Notes: generated from the letters alone by a model not told the origin. A DNA stretch of 64,000 nt from Piscicoccus intestinalis NBRC 104926 (GCF_001515525.1 NZ_BCNQ01000003.1:32568-96567), one strand, 5' to 3'; numbered from the stretch's first letter, positions 9,167 through 18,248 are shown. Made by a program: numbers and translations.

Positions 9167-9838
9167 TCAGCCGTCGGCGGCCGCGTCCTGCACGAGGAGC
9201 GCCACCTGCACGCGGTTGGACAGGCCGAGCTTGGCCAGGATGCTCGACACGTGCGCCTTGACGGTCGGCACGCCGAGGTAGAGCTCCCGGGAGATGTCGG
9301 CGTTCGAGCCGCCGTGCGCGAGCGCCCGCGCCACCTGCAGCTCCCGCTCGGTCAGCCGCGCCAGCTGAACGCGGGCCTTCGCGGCCCGGTCGTCGGCCGG
9401 CGGCCCCTGGCTGACCTGGCGCACGAGCAGCGCGGTCACCGACGGCGAGAGCGCGTGGTCGCCGGCGACGACCTCGTGCACGGCCGCCACGAGCCGGTCC
9501 GGGGGAGTGTCCTTGAGAACGAACCCGCGGGCCCCGACGCGCAGCGCCTCGAGCACGTACGCGTCGGCGTCGAAGGTCGTCAGCACGAGCACCTTGGTGT
9601 CCGGATAACGCGCCAGCAGGTCGCGAGTCGCGGTGAGCCCGTCGACGCGGGCCATGCGGATGTCCATGAGCACGACGTCGGGTCGGTGCCGGCCGACGAG
9701 CGGCACGGCCTGGTCGCCGTCGTCGCCCTCGGCGACGACCTCGACGCCGTCGGGGCCACCGAGCATCATCCGCAGCCCCGCCCGCACGAGCGGATCGTCG
9801 TCGACGAGCACGACCCGCGGTCGCTCAGTCGTCGTCAT
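9167..9838 (-). CDS. NarL/LuxR-family response regulator
   Basis: A 223-residue regulator. The receiver domain (about residues 8-125) has the acidic pair in LVDDDP, phosphoacceptor Asp59 in VLMDIRM, the TT switch residues and the conserved lysine in FVLKDTPP. The C-terminal LuxR helix-turn-helix reads LTERELQVARALAHGGSN and ends VKAHVSSILAKLGL. It overlaps the upstream kinase gene by 14 bases, so the two are translationally coupled partners. The neighbouring divergent ABC exporter is the likeliest target. Confidence 0.95.
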   Translation of the reverse strand: MTTTERPRVVLVDDDPLVRAGLRMMLGGPDGVEVVAEGDDGDQAVPLVGRHRPDVVLMDIRMARVDGLTATRDLLARYPDTKVLVLTTFDADAYVLEALRVGARGFVLKDTPPDRLVAAVHEVVAGDHALSPSVTALLVRQVSQGPPADDRAAKARVQLARLTERELQVARALAHGGSNADISRELYLGVPTVKAHVSSILAKLGLSNRVQVALLVQDAAADG

Positions 9839-11330
9839 TGCCGTCTCCCCGAGCGGCACGCCCACCCGTCCGCCCGTCCGCTGCCGGTCTGTCGGCGGCG
9901 TCGTGGCGGCGCGGGGGCGCCGAGGACGACTCGGCGGTCCCGGCAGGCTCGAGCTGGGGCGCACGTTCGGCACCGGGGCGGGAGTCCTTGGGCCACGGCA
10001 GCCACACTTCCACGACGAACCGCGCGCCGCGGGCAGCGGCGTCGAAACGGCCGCCCGCGAGTTGCACGCGCTCGGCCATCCCGGTCAGGCCGCGACCCCC
10101 CGAGGGCAGCGTGTCCTGCTGGGATACCAGGGGATTGGTGAGGGTCAGCGTGAGCCCGTGCCCCGGCCCACCGGCGATCGCCACCGTCGCGTCGGCGCCG
10201 GGGGCGTGCTTGCGGGCGTTGGTCAGGGCCTCCTGCACGACCCGGTAGGCGTGCCGTCCGGTGCTCGCCGGCAGGCTCACCGACCGCGCCCACAGCGCCG
10301 GGTCGGCCTCCAGCCGCACCGGCTGCCCGCTGCTGGTCACCTCCGCGACGAGCGAGGGGATCGCCGACAGCCCCGGCTGCGGCGCCTCCACCGGCTGGCT
10401 CCCGGAGCCGGTCGCCTCGTCCTCGCGCAGCACCCCGAGCACCTCCCGCAGCTCCTCGAGGGCTTGATGCGCGCCCGCTCGCACGATCTCGGCCGCGGCC
10501 CGGCGATCGGCCTCCGGCAGGTCGCTGCGGTGCGCGAGCACCCCGGCGTGCATCGCGACGAGCGAGAGCCGGTGGGCGAGCACGTCGTGCATCTCCCGGG
10601 CGATCCGGGCTCGCTCGGCCAGGCGCGCCTGCGCGACCCGCGCCGCCTGCTCGCTGGTCGCGGTGCGCGCCTGGGTACGCCAGCTGCGGATGAGCTCGCG
10701 ACGCGACCCGACGTTCCAGCCGAGCAAGATGCACACGACGTAGATGAGCACGATGAACCCCAGGCTCAGCGACAGGTCGACGAGCAGACCGGTGCCGGTC
10801 GAGGGGTCGCGCATGCCCAGGATCGGGGTCACGACGGCCTCGCCGAACAGGTCCACGACGAGCTTGACGCCCGTGACCAGCAGGATCGAGGGCAGATGTC
10901 GCCGGGTCGCCAGCGACGTCAACGCCAGCAGCGAGGCCGGCGAGGACGACATGGACACGACGCACAACACCGCGGTGAACAGCGCGACGGCCAGCGGCCG
11001 GCGGCGCCGGAAGGCCACCGCGACGACCGCGACCTGCCCCAGCACGAGGTCGACGAACAGCAGCGCCGGCGCCGCCGCATGCGGCTGCGCCTGGTCGGCG
11101 CCCCAGAGGCCCGCGACGAACGAGGCCGCGAAACTCCACAGCGCCAGGCCGGCGAGCCACACGATCGCCAGCCGCCACGCGTGCCCCCACACGGGCAAGC
11201 GGTTCGGGTCGTAGGTGGTGTCGTCGCCGACAGCGCCGTCACGATCGCGCGGGCCGTCATCCGGCGGGCCGACCCGCCAGGAGCGTTCGAGCCGCGCGCG
11301 CAGACCGGCGGGGGTGGAGGCGGGAGCCAT
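9825..11330 (-). CDS. Membrane sensor histidine kinase (HisKA_3, NarL partner)
   Basis: A 501-residue kinase with five or six N-terminal hydrophobic segments (about residues 52-205) and no large external sensor domain. The dimerization/phosphoacceptor motif ARIAREMHDVLAHRLSLV contains the expected His248. The ATPase domain has VVQEALTNARKHAPGA (N box) and GGRGLTGMAERVQLAGGRF (G box). A proline- and arginine-rich tail of about 50 residues follows. The start at 11330 is chosen because upstream codons lack membrane or family similarity. Stimulus unknown. Confidence 0.92.
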   Translation of the reverse strand: MAPASTPAGLRARLERSWRVGPPDDGPRDRDGAVGDDTTYDPNRLPVWGHAWRLAIVWLAGLALWSFAASFVAGLWGADQAQPHAAAPALLFVDLVLGQVAVVAVAFRRRRPLAVALFTAVLCVVSMSSSPASLLALTSLATRRHLPSILLVTGVKLVVDLFGEAVVTPILGMRDPSTGTGLLVDLSLSLGFIVLIYVVCILLGWNVGSRRELIRSWRTQARTATSEQAARVAQARLAERARIAREMHDVLAHRLSLVAMHAGVLAHRSDLPEADRRAAAEIVRAGAHQALEELREVLGVLREDEATGSGSQPVEAPQPGLSAIPSLVAEVTSSGQPVRLEADPALWARSVSLPASTGRHAYRVVQEALTNARKHAPGADATVAIAGGPGHGLTLTLTNPLVSQQDTLPSGGRGLTGMAERVQLAGGRFDAAARGARFVVEVWLPWPKDSRPGAERAPQLEPAGTAESSSAPPRRHDAADRPAADGRTGGRAARGDGNDDD

Positions 11331-11493
11331 ACCGATCAACCCTAGGTGCCCTCCGGCCCGGGCCCCACCGACCGTCGGCCGGTCGGCCTCCTCCTTTGGT
11401 AGGGGGCCGGCGCGACATGAGCAGACCAAGGTCATCCGCAGGTCACCCACCTGGGCGATGTGCCGGCCCGGCCGCCGAGGCGAGGCTGGAGAC

Positions 11494-12408
11494 ATGATCC
11501 AGATCGAGCACCTCACCAAGAGCTACGGCACGTTCACCGCCGTGGACGACATCACGTTCACCGCCCGTCCGGGCCGCGTCACGGGTTTTCTCGGCCCCAA
11601 CGGCGCCGGCAAATCGACGGCGATGCGGATGATGGTCGGCCTGACCGCGCCGACGTCGGGTCGGGCGCTGCTGCTCGGCCGCCCGTACCGCGACCTGCCC
11701 ACCCCCTCCCGGCACGTCGGCGTCATGCTCGACGCCACCGCGCAGCACCCGGGGCGCACCGGCCGCGAGGTGCTCACCCTCGCCGCGATGATGGCCGGCC
11801 GCGGCCGCGCCGACATCGACGTCGCACTCCAACGAGTCGGCCTGACCAACACGGAGGCGGGCCGCCGCGTCGGCAACTACTCCCTCGGCATGCGTCAGCG
11901 CCTCGGGCTGGCCGGCGCGCTCATCGGTGACCCGCAGGTGCTCATCCTCGACGAGCCCGCCAACGGCCTCGACCCCGCCGGGATCCGGTGGATGCGCGGC
12001 CTGCTGCGCGAGTACGCGGCCGCGGGCGGCACCGTGCTGCTCAGCTCGCACCTGCTGCACGAGGTCGAGCAGATCGCGCAGGACCTCGTGATGATCGGGC
12101 GCGGCCGCATCGTCGCGCAGGGCACCAAGGAGGAGCTGCTCGCCGTCGGCGGCACGATCGTCGACTCCCCGGACCGCGACCGACTTGCCGCCGCGCTCGA
12201 GGCCGCCGGCTGGGCCCCCACCCCGCGCGCCGACGGCGGCTTCGTCGTCGCGGCCACCGCGGGGCAGGTGGCGCAGCTCGCCGCCGGGGCCCAGCTGCTG
12301 CTCACGGAGGTCCGCGCCGCCGGCTCCGGCGGCCTGGAGGAGATGTTCCTGCAGCTCACCGCCGACGACGCCCGCGACGGCTGTCACTCCGAGCGGGGCG
12401 CGGCATGA
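11494..12408 (+). CDS. ABC exporter ATPase subunit (DrrA/CcmA type)
   Basis: A 304-residue nucleotide-binding subunit. Walker A is GPNGAGKST, the signature NYSLGMRQRLGLAGAL, Walker B VLILDEPANGLDP and the switch histidine lies in LLSSHLLHEVEQ. The C-terminal extension of about 90 residues is typical of DrrA-like drug or lipid exporters. It starts at an ATG with GGAG upstream and overlaps the permease gene by ATGA. It lies divergently beside a two-component system that probably controls it, as in BcrAB- and DrrAB-type loci. Confidence 0.94.
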   Translation: MIQIEHLTKSYGTFTAVDDITFTARPGRVTGFLGPNGAGKSTAMRMMVGLTAPTSGRALLLGRPYRDLPTPSRHVGVMLDATAQHPGRTGREVLTLAAMMAGRGRADIDVALQRVGLTNTEAGRRVGNYSLGMRQRLGLAGALIGDPQVLILDEPANGLDPAGIRWMRGLLREYAAAGGTVLLSSHLLHEVEQIAQDLVMIGRGRIVAQGTKEELLAVGGTIVDSPDRDRLAAALEAAGWAPTPRADGGFVVAATAGQVAQLAAGAQLLLTEVRAAGSGGLEEMFLQLTADDARDGCHSERGAA

Positions 12409-13289
12409 GCACCGCCCTCACCGAACAGAGCCTCCAGACCCACCACGGCATCCAGGGGAACACCATGACCACGACCACCCAGTCCACCGACGTGACACCG
12501 GGCGCCGGCCCGACCGACATCGACTTCCACCCAGAGCTGGCGCAGGTCCGCGCGGTGCCCCTGTCCCGGCTCCTGCGGGTCGAGCTGCGCAAGCTCGTCG
12601 ACACCCGCGGCGGGTGCGGCGTGCTCATCGCGATCGTGCTGTTCACCGCGGTCGCCATGGGCGCGACGATGTGGGTCACCCGCGAGACCGGCGCCGGCCT
12701 CATGCCGTTGCTCATGGCGGCGAGCACCCCGCAGGCCATCCTGTTGCCGGTGCTCGGCATCATGACCGCCGCCAACGAGTGGAGCCAGCGCACCGCGCTC
12801 ATCACGTTCAGCCAGGAGCCGCGCCGCCTGAGGGTCATGGCGGCCAAGGCCGCCGCCGCGGTGCTGCTGGGCCTGGCGGTGCTCGCCGTGACGATCCTGC
12901 TCGCAGTGCTCGGGCACGTGCTCTCGATGAGCCTGGCCGGCGGCAGCATCGAGATCGGCATCACCGCGGCGCTGCTGATGAACCTGGCGTTGCTGCAGAC
13001 CCAGAGCGTGCTCATGGGCGTCGCCTTCGGCGCCGTGCTGCTCAACGTGCCGAGCGCCATCGTGGCCTTCTTCGTCGCGCCCGTCGTCGTCAACCTTCTT
13101 CTTCTGGCCAACTCCTGGCTCGCCGAGCACGCCGCCTGGATCGACACGGGCACGTCCGGTACGGCGCTGCTGACCAACGAGTGGATCAGCGGCGAGCAGT
13201 GGGCGCAGTTCGGCTCGGCGACCGCGCTGTGGGTGCTGCTGCCGCTGGCCATCGGCTGCTGGCGGGTGGCCCGCAAGGAAGTCAAGTAG
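12405..13289 (+). CDS. ABC-2 type permease subunit
   Basis: A 294-residue membrane partner of the preceding ATPase. After a soluble N-terminus ending in SRLLRVELRKLVDTRGGCG (the usual entry to helix 1 in ABC-2 permeases) there are about six hydrophobic helices. The start at 12405 uses the ATGA overlap with the ATPase stop. ATG 12465 is preceded by a good AGGGGAA ribosome site and may be the true start, losing 20 poorly conserved residues. A strong hairpin follows the gene. Confidence 0.87.
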   Translation: MSTALTEQSLQTHHGIQGNTMTTTTQSTDVTPGAGPTDIDFHPELAQVRAVPLSRLLRVELRKLVDTRGGCGVLIAIVLFTAVAMGATMWVTRETGAGLMPLLMAASTPQAILLPVLGIMTAANEWSQRTALITFSQEPRRLRVMAAKAAAAVLLGLAVLAVTILLAVLGHVLSMSLAGGSIEIGITAALLMNLALLQTQSVLMGVAFGAVLLNVPSAIVAFFVAPVVVNLLLLANSWLAEHAAWIDTGTSGTALLTNEWISGEQWAQFGSATALWVLLPLAIGCWRVARKEVK

Positions 13290-13320
13290 CCCGTTCATCA
13301 GGCCGGCGCGCCCGAAGACC

Positions 13321-13357
13321 GCGGCGGCCCGACTCACAGGGGGAGTCGGGCCGCCGC
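13321..13357 (+). terminator. Strong 15-bp hairpin terminator
   Basis: GCGGCGGCCCGACTC (13321-13335) pairs perfectly with 13343-13357 across a 7-base loop and is followed by CTTAT. It ends the ABC exporter transcript. Confidence 0.85.
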
Positions 13358-13405
13358 CTTATCGTGTGAGGCGTCCAGCCAGTCCACGCGAAAGGATGCT
13401 CGGCC

Positions 13406-13768
13406 ATGGCCGTTCGTCGCCGCATCGAGGTCGCCGCCGGGGCCGCCGCCGTGCGCGCCTGGGAGGCCGATCCGCAGGTCCCGCGGGCGACGCTGGCGAC
13501 CGCGGTGCGCTACACGCTCGAGGAGCTGGCGACCCGCGCGCCCGGCCGCAGCGTCGAAGTGCGGGTGCCGCCGCTGGGGGCCGTGCAGTGCGTCGCCGGC
13601 CCGCGGCACACCCGCGGCACCCCGCCCAACGTCGTGGAGACCGACGCGGCGACGTGGCTGGCGCTGGCCGTCGGCGCCCTGACCTGGGAGCGCGCGACCG
13701 CCGACGGAGCGGTGCGCGCCAGCGGCGAGCGCGCCGACCTGCGCGCCCTGTTGCCGCTGTTCGGGTGA
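13406..13768 (+). CDS. Sterol-carrier-family protein (SCP2-like, MDMPI-type domain)
   Basis: A 120-residue cytoplasmic protein of a small actinobacterial family usually named 'sterol carrier family protein' and often found just before purF, as here. The segment ending [31 protein letters not shown] matches the C-terminal SCP2-like fold. No ligand is known. AAAGGA precedes the ATG at a good distance. The next reading frame starts just after its stop. Confidence 0.72.
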   Translation: MAVRRRIEVAAGAAAVRAWEADPQVPRATLATAVRYTLEELATRAPGRSVEVRVPPLGAVQCVAGPRHTRGTPPNVVETDAATWLALAVGALTWERATADGAVRASGERADLRALLPLFG

Positions 13769-13794
13769 GCCGGGCGACGTCCTACAGTGAGTGG

Positions 13795-14103
13795 GTGAGC
13801 ACTCCCGCCGACGAGGCCGACCAGCCCGAGCCGACCGGTGAGAGCCCGACGCCGCGCCCGCACGTGCAGCGACTGCGGGTGCGTCGCTCGGTGAACTTTC
13901 CCGCGTTCCTGCTGGCCGGCGCGTTCGTCGGCTTCGTCATCGGCGGGCTGCTCGAGCTGCTGGGCCCGGACCCGCAGCCCCAGGCCGGCGGCGGCGTCGT
14001 GTACACCGCCGTGTCGTCGTTCTCCTACCTGGCGATGTTCTTCGCGCTGCTCGGGGCGCTCGTCGGCGCGATCGTCGGTCTCGTGCTCGACCGCCGCGGC
14101 TGA
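13795..14103 (+). CDS. Small two-helix membrane protein
   Basis: A 102-residue protein of unknown function with an acidic proline-rich N-terminus and two clear hydrophobic helices (AFLLAGAFVGFVIGGLLELL and SYLAMFFALLGALVGAIVGL). A basic segment before helix 1 suggests an inside N-terminus. GTG 13795 is preferred. GTG 13765, which overlaps the stop of the SCP2-like gene, is possible and would add ten residues. Proteins of this layout are common between the SCP2-like gene and purF in actinobacteria. Confidence 0.75.
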   Translation: MSTPADEADQPEPTGESPTPRPHVQRLRVRRSVNFPAFLLAGAFVGFVIGGLLELLGPDPQPQAGGGVVYTAVSSFSYLAMFFALLGALVGAIVGLVLDRRG

Positions 14104-14168
14104 GGAGCCCTCTCGCGGCCCGTGGTCGCACGGGCGGCCCCTGCTCGGGCGTGTGCGAGACTGGGCGG

Positions 14169-15653
14169 GTGGTTCGCGGTGATGGACGGCTCAATCACGA
14201 TCTGCTCCCGGGGGAGAAGGGCCCACAGGACGCCTGCGGCGTCTTCGGTGTGTACGCCCCCGGCGAAGAGGTCGCCAAGCTCACGTATTACGGCCTGTAC
14301 GCGTTGCAGCACCGCGGTCAGGAGTCGGCCGGCATCGCCGCCTCCGACGGTGAACGACTGCTCGTGTACAAGGATATGGGCCTGGTCAGCCAGGTCTTCG
14401 ACGAGACCAGCCTCGGCATGCTGCGCGGCCACCTCGCGATCGGGCACTGCCGGTACTCCACGACCGGCGGCAGCACGTGGGAGAACGCCCAGCCGACGCT
14501 GGGCAGCGCCGCCGACTCCACGATCGCGCTCGTGCACAACGGCAACCTCATCAACTCCTCGCAGCTGCGCGACCGCATCGTCGCCAGCGACGGCGGCATC
14601 AAGGCCCACCCCGAGCTGCGCCGCGGCAACACGACCGACACCGCCCTGGTGACCGCGCTGTTCGGGGAGGGCACCGGCTCCCTGGAGGACCGGGCGCTCC
14701 AGGTGCTGCCGCAGGTCAAGGGCGCGTTCACGTTCGTCTTCATGGACGAGCACACGCTGTACGCCGCGCGCGACCCGCAGGGCATCCGCCCGCTGGTGCT
14801 GGGCCGGCTCGAACGCGGCTGGGTCATCGCCAGCGAGACCGCGGCGCTCGACATCGTCGGCGCGAGCTTCGTGCGCGAGATCCAGCCGGGCGAGCTCATC
14901 GCCATCGACACCAACGGCCTGCGCTCCAAGCGGTTCGCCCGGCCCGACCGCAAGGGTTGCGTGTTCGAGTACGTCTACCTCGCCCGTCCCGACACGACGA
15001 TCGCGGGCCGCGGCGTCTACGAGTCCCGGGTCGACATGGGCCGGGCCCTGGCCCGCGAGCACCCCGTCGAGGCCGACATGGTCATGCCCACCCCGGAGTC
15101 GGGCACGCCCTCGGCCATCGGTTACGCCGCGGAGTCGGGCATCCCGTACGGCTCGGGCCTGGTGAAGAACGCCTACGTCGGGCGCACGTTCATCTCCCCG
15201 AGCCAGACGATCCGCCAGCTCGGCATCCGGCTCAAGCTCAACCCGCTGCGCGACGTCATCAACGGCAAGCGCCTCGTCGTCGTCGACGACTCGATCGTGC
15301 GCGGCAACACCCAGCGCGCGCTCGTGCGGATGCTGCGCGAGGCGGGCGCCGTCGAGGTGCACGTGCGGATCTCCTCGCCGCCGGTGCGCTGGCCCTGCTT
15401 CTACGGCATCGACTTCGCCACCCGCGCCGAACTCATCGCCACCGGCCTCGGCGTCGAGGAGGTGTGCCGCTCGATCGGCGCCGACAGCCTCGGCTACATC
15501 AGCGAGGAGGGCATGGTCGCCGCCACCCGGCAGCAGGTCGACGAGCTGTGCACCGCGTGCTTCACCGGCCGGTACCCCATCGAGCTGCCCGACCCCGAGC
15601 ACCTCGGCAAGGGCGTGCTCGAGGCCTCCGACAGCGCGGTCCCGCAGGCCTGA
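14169..15653 (+). CDS. purF: Amidophosphoribosyltransferase
   Basis: Catalyses the first committed step of purine synthesis (PRPP plus glutamine to phosphoribosylamine). The 494-residue product has an N-terminal class-II glutaminase domain whose catalytic cysteine lies in the DACGVFG motif after a short propeptide. The C-terminal phosphoribosyltransferase domain carries the PRPP loop VVVDDSIVRGNT. Cysteines near the C-terminus (CTACFTG) and in PVRWPCFYGID fit the iron-sulfur class of PurF. GTG 14169 is preferred because relatives begin close to the following RGDGRLNHDLLPGEKGP; GTG 14151 is an alternative. Confidence 0.96.
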   Translation: MVRGDGRLNHDLLPGEKGPQDACGVFGVYAPGEEVAKLTYYGLYALQHRGQESAGIAASDGERLLVYKDMGLVSQVFDETSLGMLRGHLAIGHCRYSTTGGSTWENAQPTLGSAADSTIALVHNGNLINSSQLRDRIVASDGGIKAHPELRRGNTTDTALVTALFGEGTGSLEDRALQVLPQVKGAFTFVFMDEHTLYAARDPQGIRPLVLGRLERGWVIASETAALDIVGASFVREIQPGELIAIDTNGLRSKRFARPDRKGCVFEYVYLARPDTTIAGRGVYESRVDMGRALAREHPVEADMVMPTPESGTPSAIGYAAESGIPYGSGLVKNAYVGRTFISPSQTIRQLGIRLKLNPLRDVINGKRLVVVDDSIVRGNTQRALVRMLREAGAVEVHVRISSPPVRWPCFYGIDFATRAELIATGLGVEEVCRSIGADSLGYISEEGMVAATRQQVDELCTACFTGRYPIELPDPEHLGKGVLEASDSAVPQA

Positions 15654-15759
15654 GCCGCCCGGCGACCCGTCTCCGCCTGGGCTTGCCGGCTCCCCCCGGG
15701 CGACCCCGCCCGATCGTCCCGGCGCCGCGCGCCGCCCCTCGACCCGAAGGACCACCGCG

Positions 15760-16965
15760 ATGAGCGCGACCCCGCCCCGCCAACCGATCACCTACGCCTC
15801 CGCCGGCGTCGACGTCGAGGCCGGCGACAAGGCCGTCGAGTTCATGAAGGAGTCGGTGCGCCGCGCCACCCGCCCGGAGGTGCTCGGCGGCCTCGGTGGC
15901 TTCGCGGGCATGTTCGACGCCAGCGCGCTGCAGGGGATGATGCGACCCGTGCTCGCGACGAGCACGGACGGTGTCGGCACGAAGGTCGCGATCGCGCAGG
16001 CCCTCGACAAGCACGACACGATCGGCTTCGACCTCGTCGGCATGGTCGTCGACGACATCGTCGTGTGCGGCGCCGAGCCGCTGTTCATGACCGACTACAT
16101 CGCGTGCGGCAAGGTCGTGCCCGAACGCATCGCGGCCATCGTCTCCGGCATCGCGGCGGCGTGTGAACAGGCCGGGGTGGCCCTCGTCGGCGGGGAGACT
16201 GCCGAGCACCCGGGGCTGCTCGACCCGACCGAGTACGACGTGGCCGGCGCCGCGACCGGCGTCGTCGAACACGACGCGGTGCTCGGTGCACACCGGGTGC
16301 GCCCGGGTGACGCGCTCGTGGCGCTGGCCTCGTCGGGGCTGCACTCCAACGGCTACTCGCTGGTGCGCGCGGTGGTCGCGGCCGCCGGCTGGGGCCTGGA
16401 CCGGCACGTCGACGAGTTCGGCCGCACGCTGGGGGAGGAGCTGCTCGAACCGACCCGCGTGTACAGCGCCGACCTCCTCACGCTGCTGCGCGACCCGGGC
16501 CTCGACGTGCACGCGCTCACCCACGTCACCGGAGGCGGTCTGGCCGCCAACCTCGCCCGGGTGCTGCCCGCCGGGGTGCTGGCCACCGTCGACCGCGCGA
16601 CGTGGACCCCGCCCGCCGTGTTCTCCGTCGTCGCCGACCTCGGCGCGGTGCCGGTGGCCGACCTGGAGCGCACCCTCAACATGGGCATCGGTTTCGTGGC
16701 CGTGCTCCCGGCCGAGCAGGCCGACGCCGCCGTGGCTGCAGCCGCCGCCCTCGGCGTGCCCGCCTGGGTCCTCGGCGACGTCGTCGCCGAGCCCGACGGC
16801 CCCGGCGCCCCGGTCGGGGGTGCTGGCGATTCGGGCGAGGGTGCCGGCGACTCGGGTGAGCGTCCCGGCGCGGGCGACGGCCCCGGAGGCGCGGGCGACG
16901 AGGTGGTCCGCGGCACCAAGGGCGTCGACGGCGGCGCCGTCCGCGTCGTCGGCCGCCACCCCTGA
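15760..16965 (+). CDS. purM: AIR synthetase (FGAM cyclo-ligase)
   Basis: Closes the imidazole ring of aminoimidazole ribotide using ATP. The 401-residue product exceeds the usual ~345-360. Conserved segments are TYASAGVDVEAGDKAVE, LATSTDGVGTK, DLVGMVVDDIVVCGAEP, LVGGETAEHPG and VTGGGLAANLARVLP, all PurM signatures. The extra length is a glycine/aspartate/serine-rich insert of about 35 residues (about 346-380) before the last conserved strand VDGGAVRVVG. A ribosome site (GAAGGA) precedes the ATG. Confidence 0.95.
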   Translation: MSATPPRQPITYASAGVDVEAGDKAVEFMKESVRRATRPEVLGGLGGFAGMFDASALQGMMRPVLATSTDGVGTKVAIAQALDKHDTIGFDLVGMVVDDIVVCGAEPLFMTDYIACGKVVPERIAAIVSGIAAACEQAGVALVGGETAEHPGLLDPTEYDVAGAATGVVEHDAVLGAHRVRPGDALVALASSGLHSNGYSLVRAVVAAAGWGLDRHVDEFGRTLGEELLEPTRVYSADLLTLLRDPGLDVHALTHVTGGGLAANLARVLPAGVLATVDRATWTPPAVFSVVADLGAVPVADLERTLNMGIGFVAVLPAEQADAAVAAAAALGVPAWVLGDVVAEPDGPGAPVGGAGDSGEGAGDSGERPGAGDGPGGAGDEVVRGTKGVDGGAVRVVGRHP

Positions 16966-16978
16966 CCCCGCCCCAATT

Positions 16979-17054
16979 CGGCCGAAGGCTGCCCTTTCGG
17001 TCGAGGGCTAGATCTGTAGCAGGAGCCCTCGACCGAAAGGGCAGCCTTCGGCCG
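16979..17054. repeat. 31-bp perfect inverted repeat with 14-base loop
   Basis: Bases 16979-17009 are the exact reverse complement of 17024-17054; the loop is 17010-17023. The stem directly follows the purM stop and could terminate transcription. It is far longer than a normal terminator and is followed by degenerate copies of its own outer arm (to about 17125), so a mobile or regulatory palindrome is also possible. Confidence 0.9.
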
Positions 17055-17147
17055 AGTGGGGGTGCCCTTCGGCCAAGTTGGTGAGGCCTTCGGCGAGTGG
17101 GGGAGGCCTTTCGGGCCGAGTGGGTGGCGGGTGCTGGAGGCACACGA

Positions 17148-17187
17148 ATGCCGATGAGCGGCCGGTTGCCCGGCTTCTCATCGGCAT
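17148..17187. terminator. Hairpin downstream of DUF3073 gene
   Basis: ATGCCGATGAG (17148-17158) pairs with CTCATCGGCAT (17177-17187), with an inner CCGG/CCGG extension. It lies 169 bp beyond the stop of the leftward DUF3073 gene. No T-run follows on either side, so terminator function is only likely. Confidence 0.45.
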
Positions 17188-17355
17188 CGGTGCGTCGTCA
17201 CGAACCCCGAGCACCCTTGAACGCACCCTGGAACGGGGACGGGCGGCGCACGGCCGCGACGTCACAGACCGCAGGCGACACTCACGACAGGCGGTGAGGT
17301 CGTCGATCGGTCAGCCCGGGAGGGGGTGCAGGGGGCTGCCACCGGATGGCGACCG

Positions 17356-17553
17356 TTATCGGCCTCCGGCGGCCCACCGGTCGTAGTCGTCGTACTCGTC
17401 GTACTCGTCGCTGTCGTGTTCGACGTCCTTGGGAGCGTTGTCCCTGGATCCGTGTAGCTCACGCTCAAGCGCGCGCAAGTCGGTGTCCGGGCTGAAATAC
17501 TTCAACTCCCGGGCCACCTTGGTCTGCTTGGCCTTTGCTCGGCCGCGCCCCAT
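17356..17553 (-). CDS. DUF3073 family protein
   Basis: A 65-residue protein with the family's nearly invariant start MGRGRAKAKQTKVARELKY, followed by FSPDTDLRALERELHG and an acidic tail rich in Asp, Glu and Tyr. DUF3073 is confined to actinobacteria, commonly sits beside purM, and has no known function. The basic N-terminus and acidic C-terminus suggest nucleic-acid or protein binding (inference). ATG 17553 is chosen to match the family start; an in-frame ATG at 17574 adds seven unconserved residues. Confidence 0.9.
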   Translation of the reverse strand: MGRGRAKAKQTKVARELKYFSPDTDLRALERELHGSRDNAPKDVEHDSDEYDEYDDYDRWAAGGR

Positions 17554-17987
17554 GGCGTCGACCCCCTCACGCATCTGCCGGGCGGCATCATCACAGGCCC
17601 GACGACCACGCGGTTCGTCCAGCCCAGACGGAGCAGCTCCGGGAATTTCGTATGTTCGTGGGGACTACGGTACAGGAGTCTGCCGAATACCCGGAAGCGG
17701 CACCGATGCGCGCCGGGTCGTGGCGCGCTCGGCCCGAGCGCGGCCCCGAGCGCCGCCCGCGCCGGCCTCGTGGACGGCCCGTGGCGGCCGACTTGACCGG
17801 CCGCCGTCGAGGGTGGAAGATGCGCGGATCGCGGTAACTCGTCGGTTGTGCCCGATTCCTGAGGAGACGCGAAGAGAGGGTGACGGAACGGTGACGTTCC
17901 CGGAGTACTCTTTGGGTGTTCGTTTCCGCGGCCTTGCGGGTCGAACTTCCAGCCAACGCTGAAACACATGCGTGAGAGGCCCGCTGT
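17554..17987. other. 434-bp divergent promoter region between DUF3073 gene and bldC
   Basis: No supported gene is present. The stretch at about 17880-17965 is less G+C-rich than its surroundings and probably holds the bldC promoter, but no convincing -35/-10 pair can be picked by eye. Confidence 0.5.
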
Positions 17988-18248
17988 ATGTATCGTGAGA
18001 CCACGAACCCCTCGTCGGAGAACGGTCACCCCGGGGACGCCCTGTTGACGCCCGCCGAGGTCGCCGCCCTCTTTCGAGTCGATCCCAAGACTGTGACGCG
18101 GTGGGCGGTGGCGGGCAAACTGACCTCGCTACGCACCCTCGGCGGTCACCGCCGCTACCGTTCGGCCGAGGTGCACGCGCTGCTGGCCGACGCCCAGGGC
18201 GAGGCGGTCGCGACCGAGCCCGTCGGCCGGCGAGACGCCACCACCTGA
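17988..18248 (+). CDS. bldC: BldC-type developmental regulator (MerR-like winged helix)
   Basis: An 86-residue DNA-binding protein matching BldC across LLTPAEVAALFRVDPKTVTRWAVAGKLTSLRTLGGHRRYRSAEV. This is a MerR-type winged helix with no effector domain. In Streptomyces, BldC binds direct repeats head-to-tail and controls the timing of development; homologues in non-sporulating actinobacteria are common. A Lys-to-Val change after RWA is minor. The C-terminus is about 18 residues longer than in Streptomyces. AGAGG lies upstream of the ATG. Confidence 0.9.
   Translation: MYRETTNPSSENGHPGDALLTPAEVAALFRVDPKTVTRWAVAGKLTSLRTLGGHRRYRSAEVHALLADAQGEAVATEPVGRRDATT

Larger units (their letters stand above)
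16966..17355. other. 390-bp intergenic region full of palindromes
   Basis: This convergent intergenic region contains a 31-bp perfect stem (16979-17054), further partial copies of the CCTTTCGG-CCGAGTGGG theme up to about 17125, and a second hairpin at 17148-17187. No reading frame of its own is seen. Confidence 0.7.

Noticed and set aside
6537..9281. 914-codon plus-strand frame over the BisC-type gene
   Set aside because: The minus-strand protein has intact molybdoenzyme motifs, while the plus-strand translation is Arg/Ala/Gly-rich without motifs.
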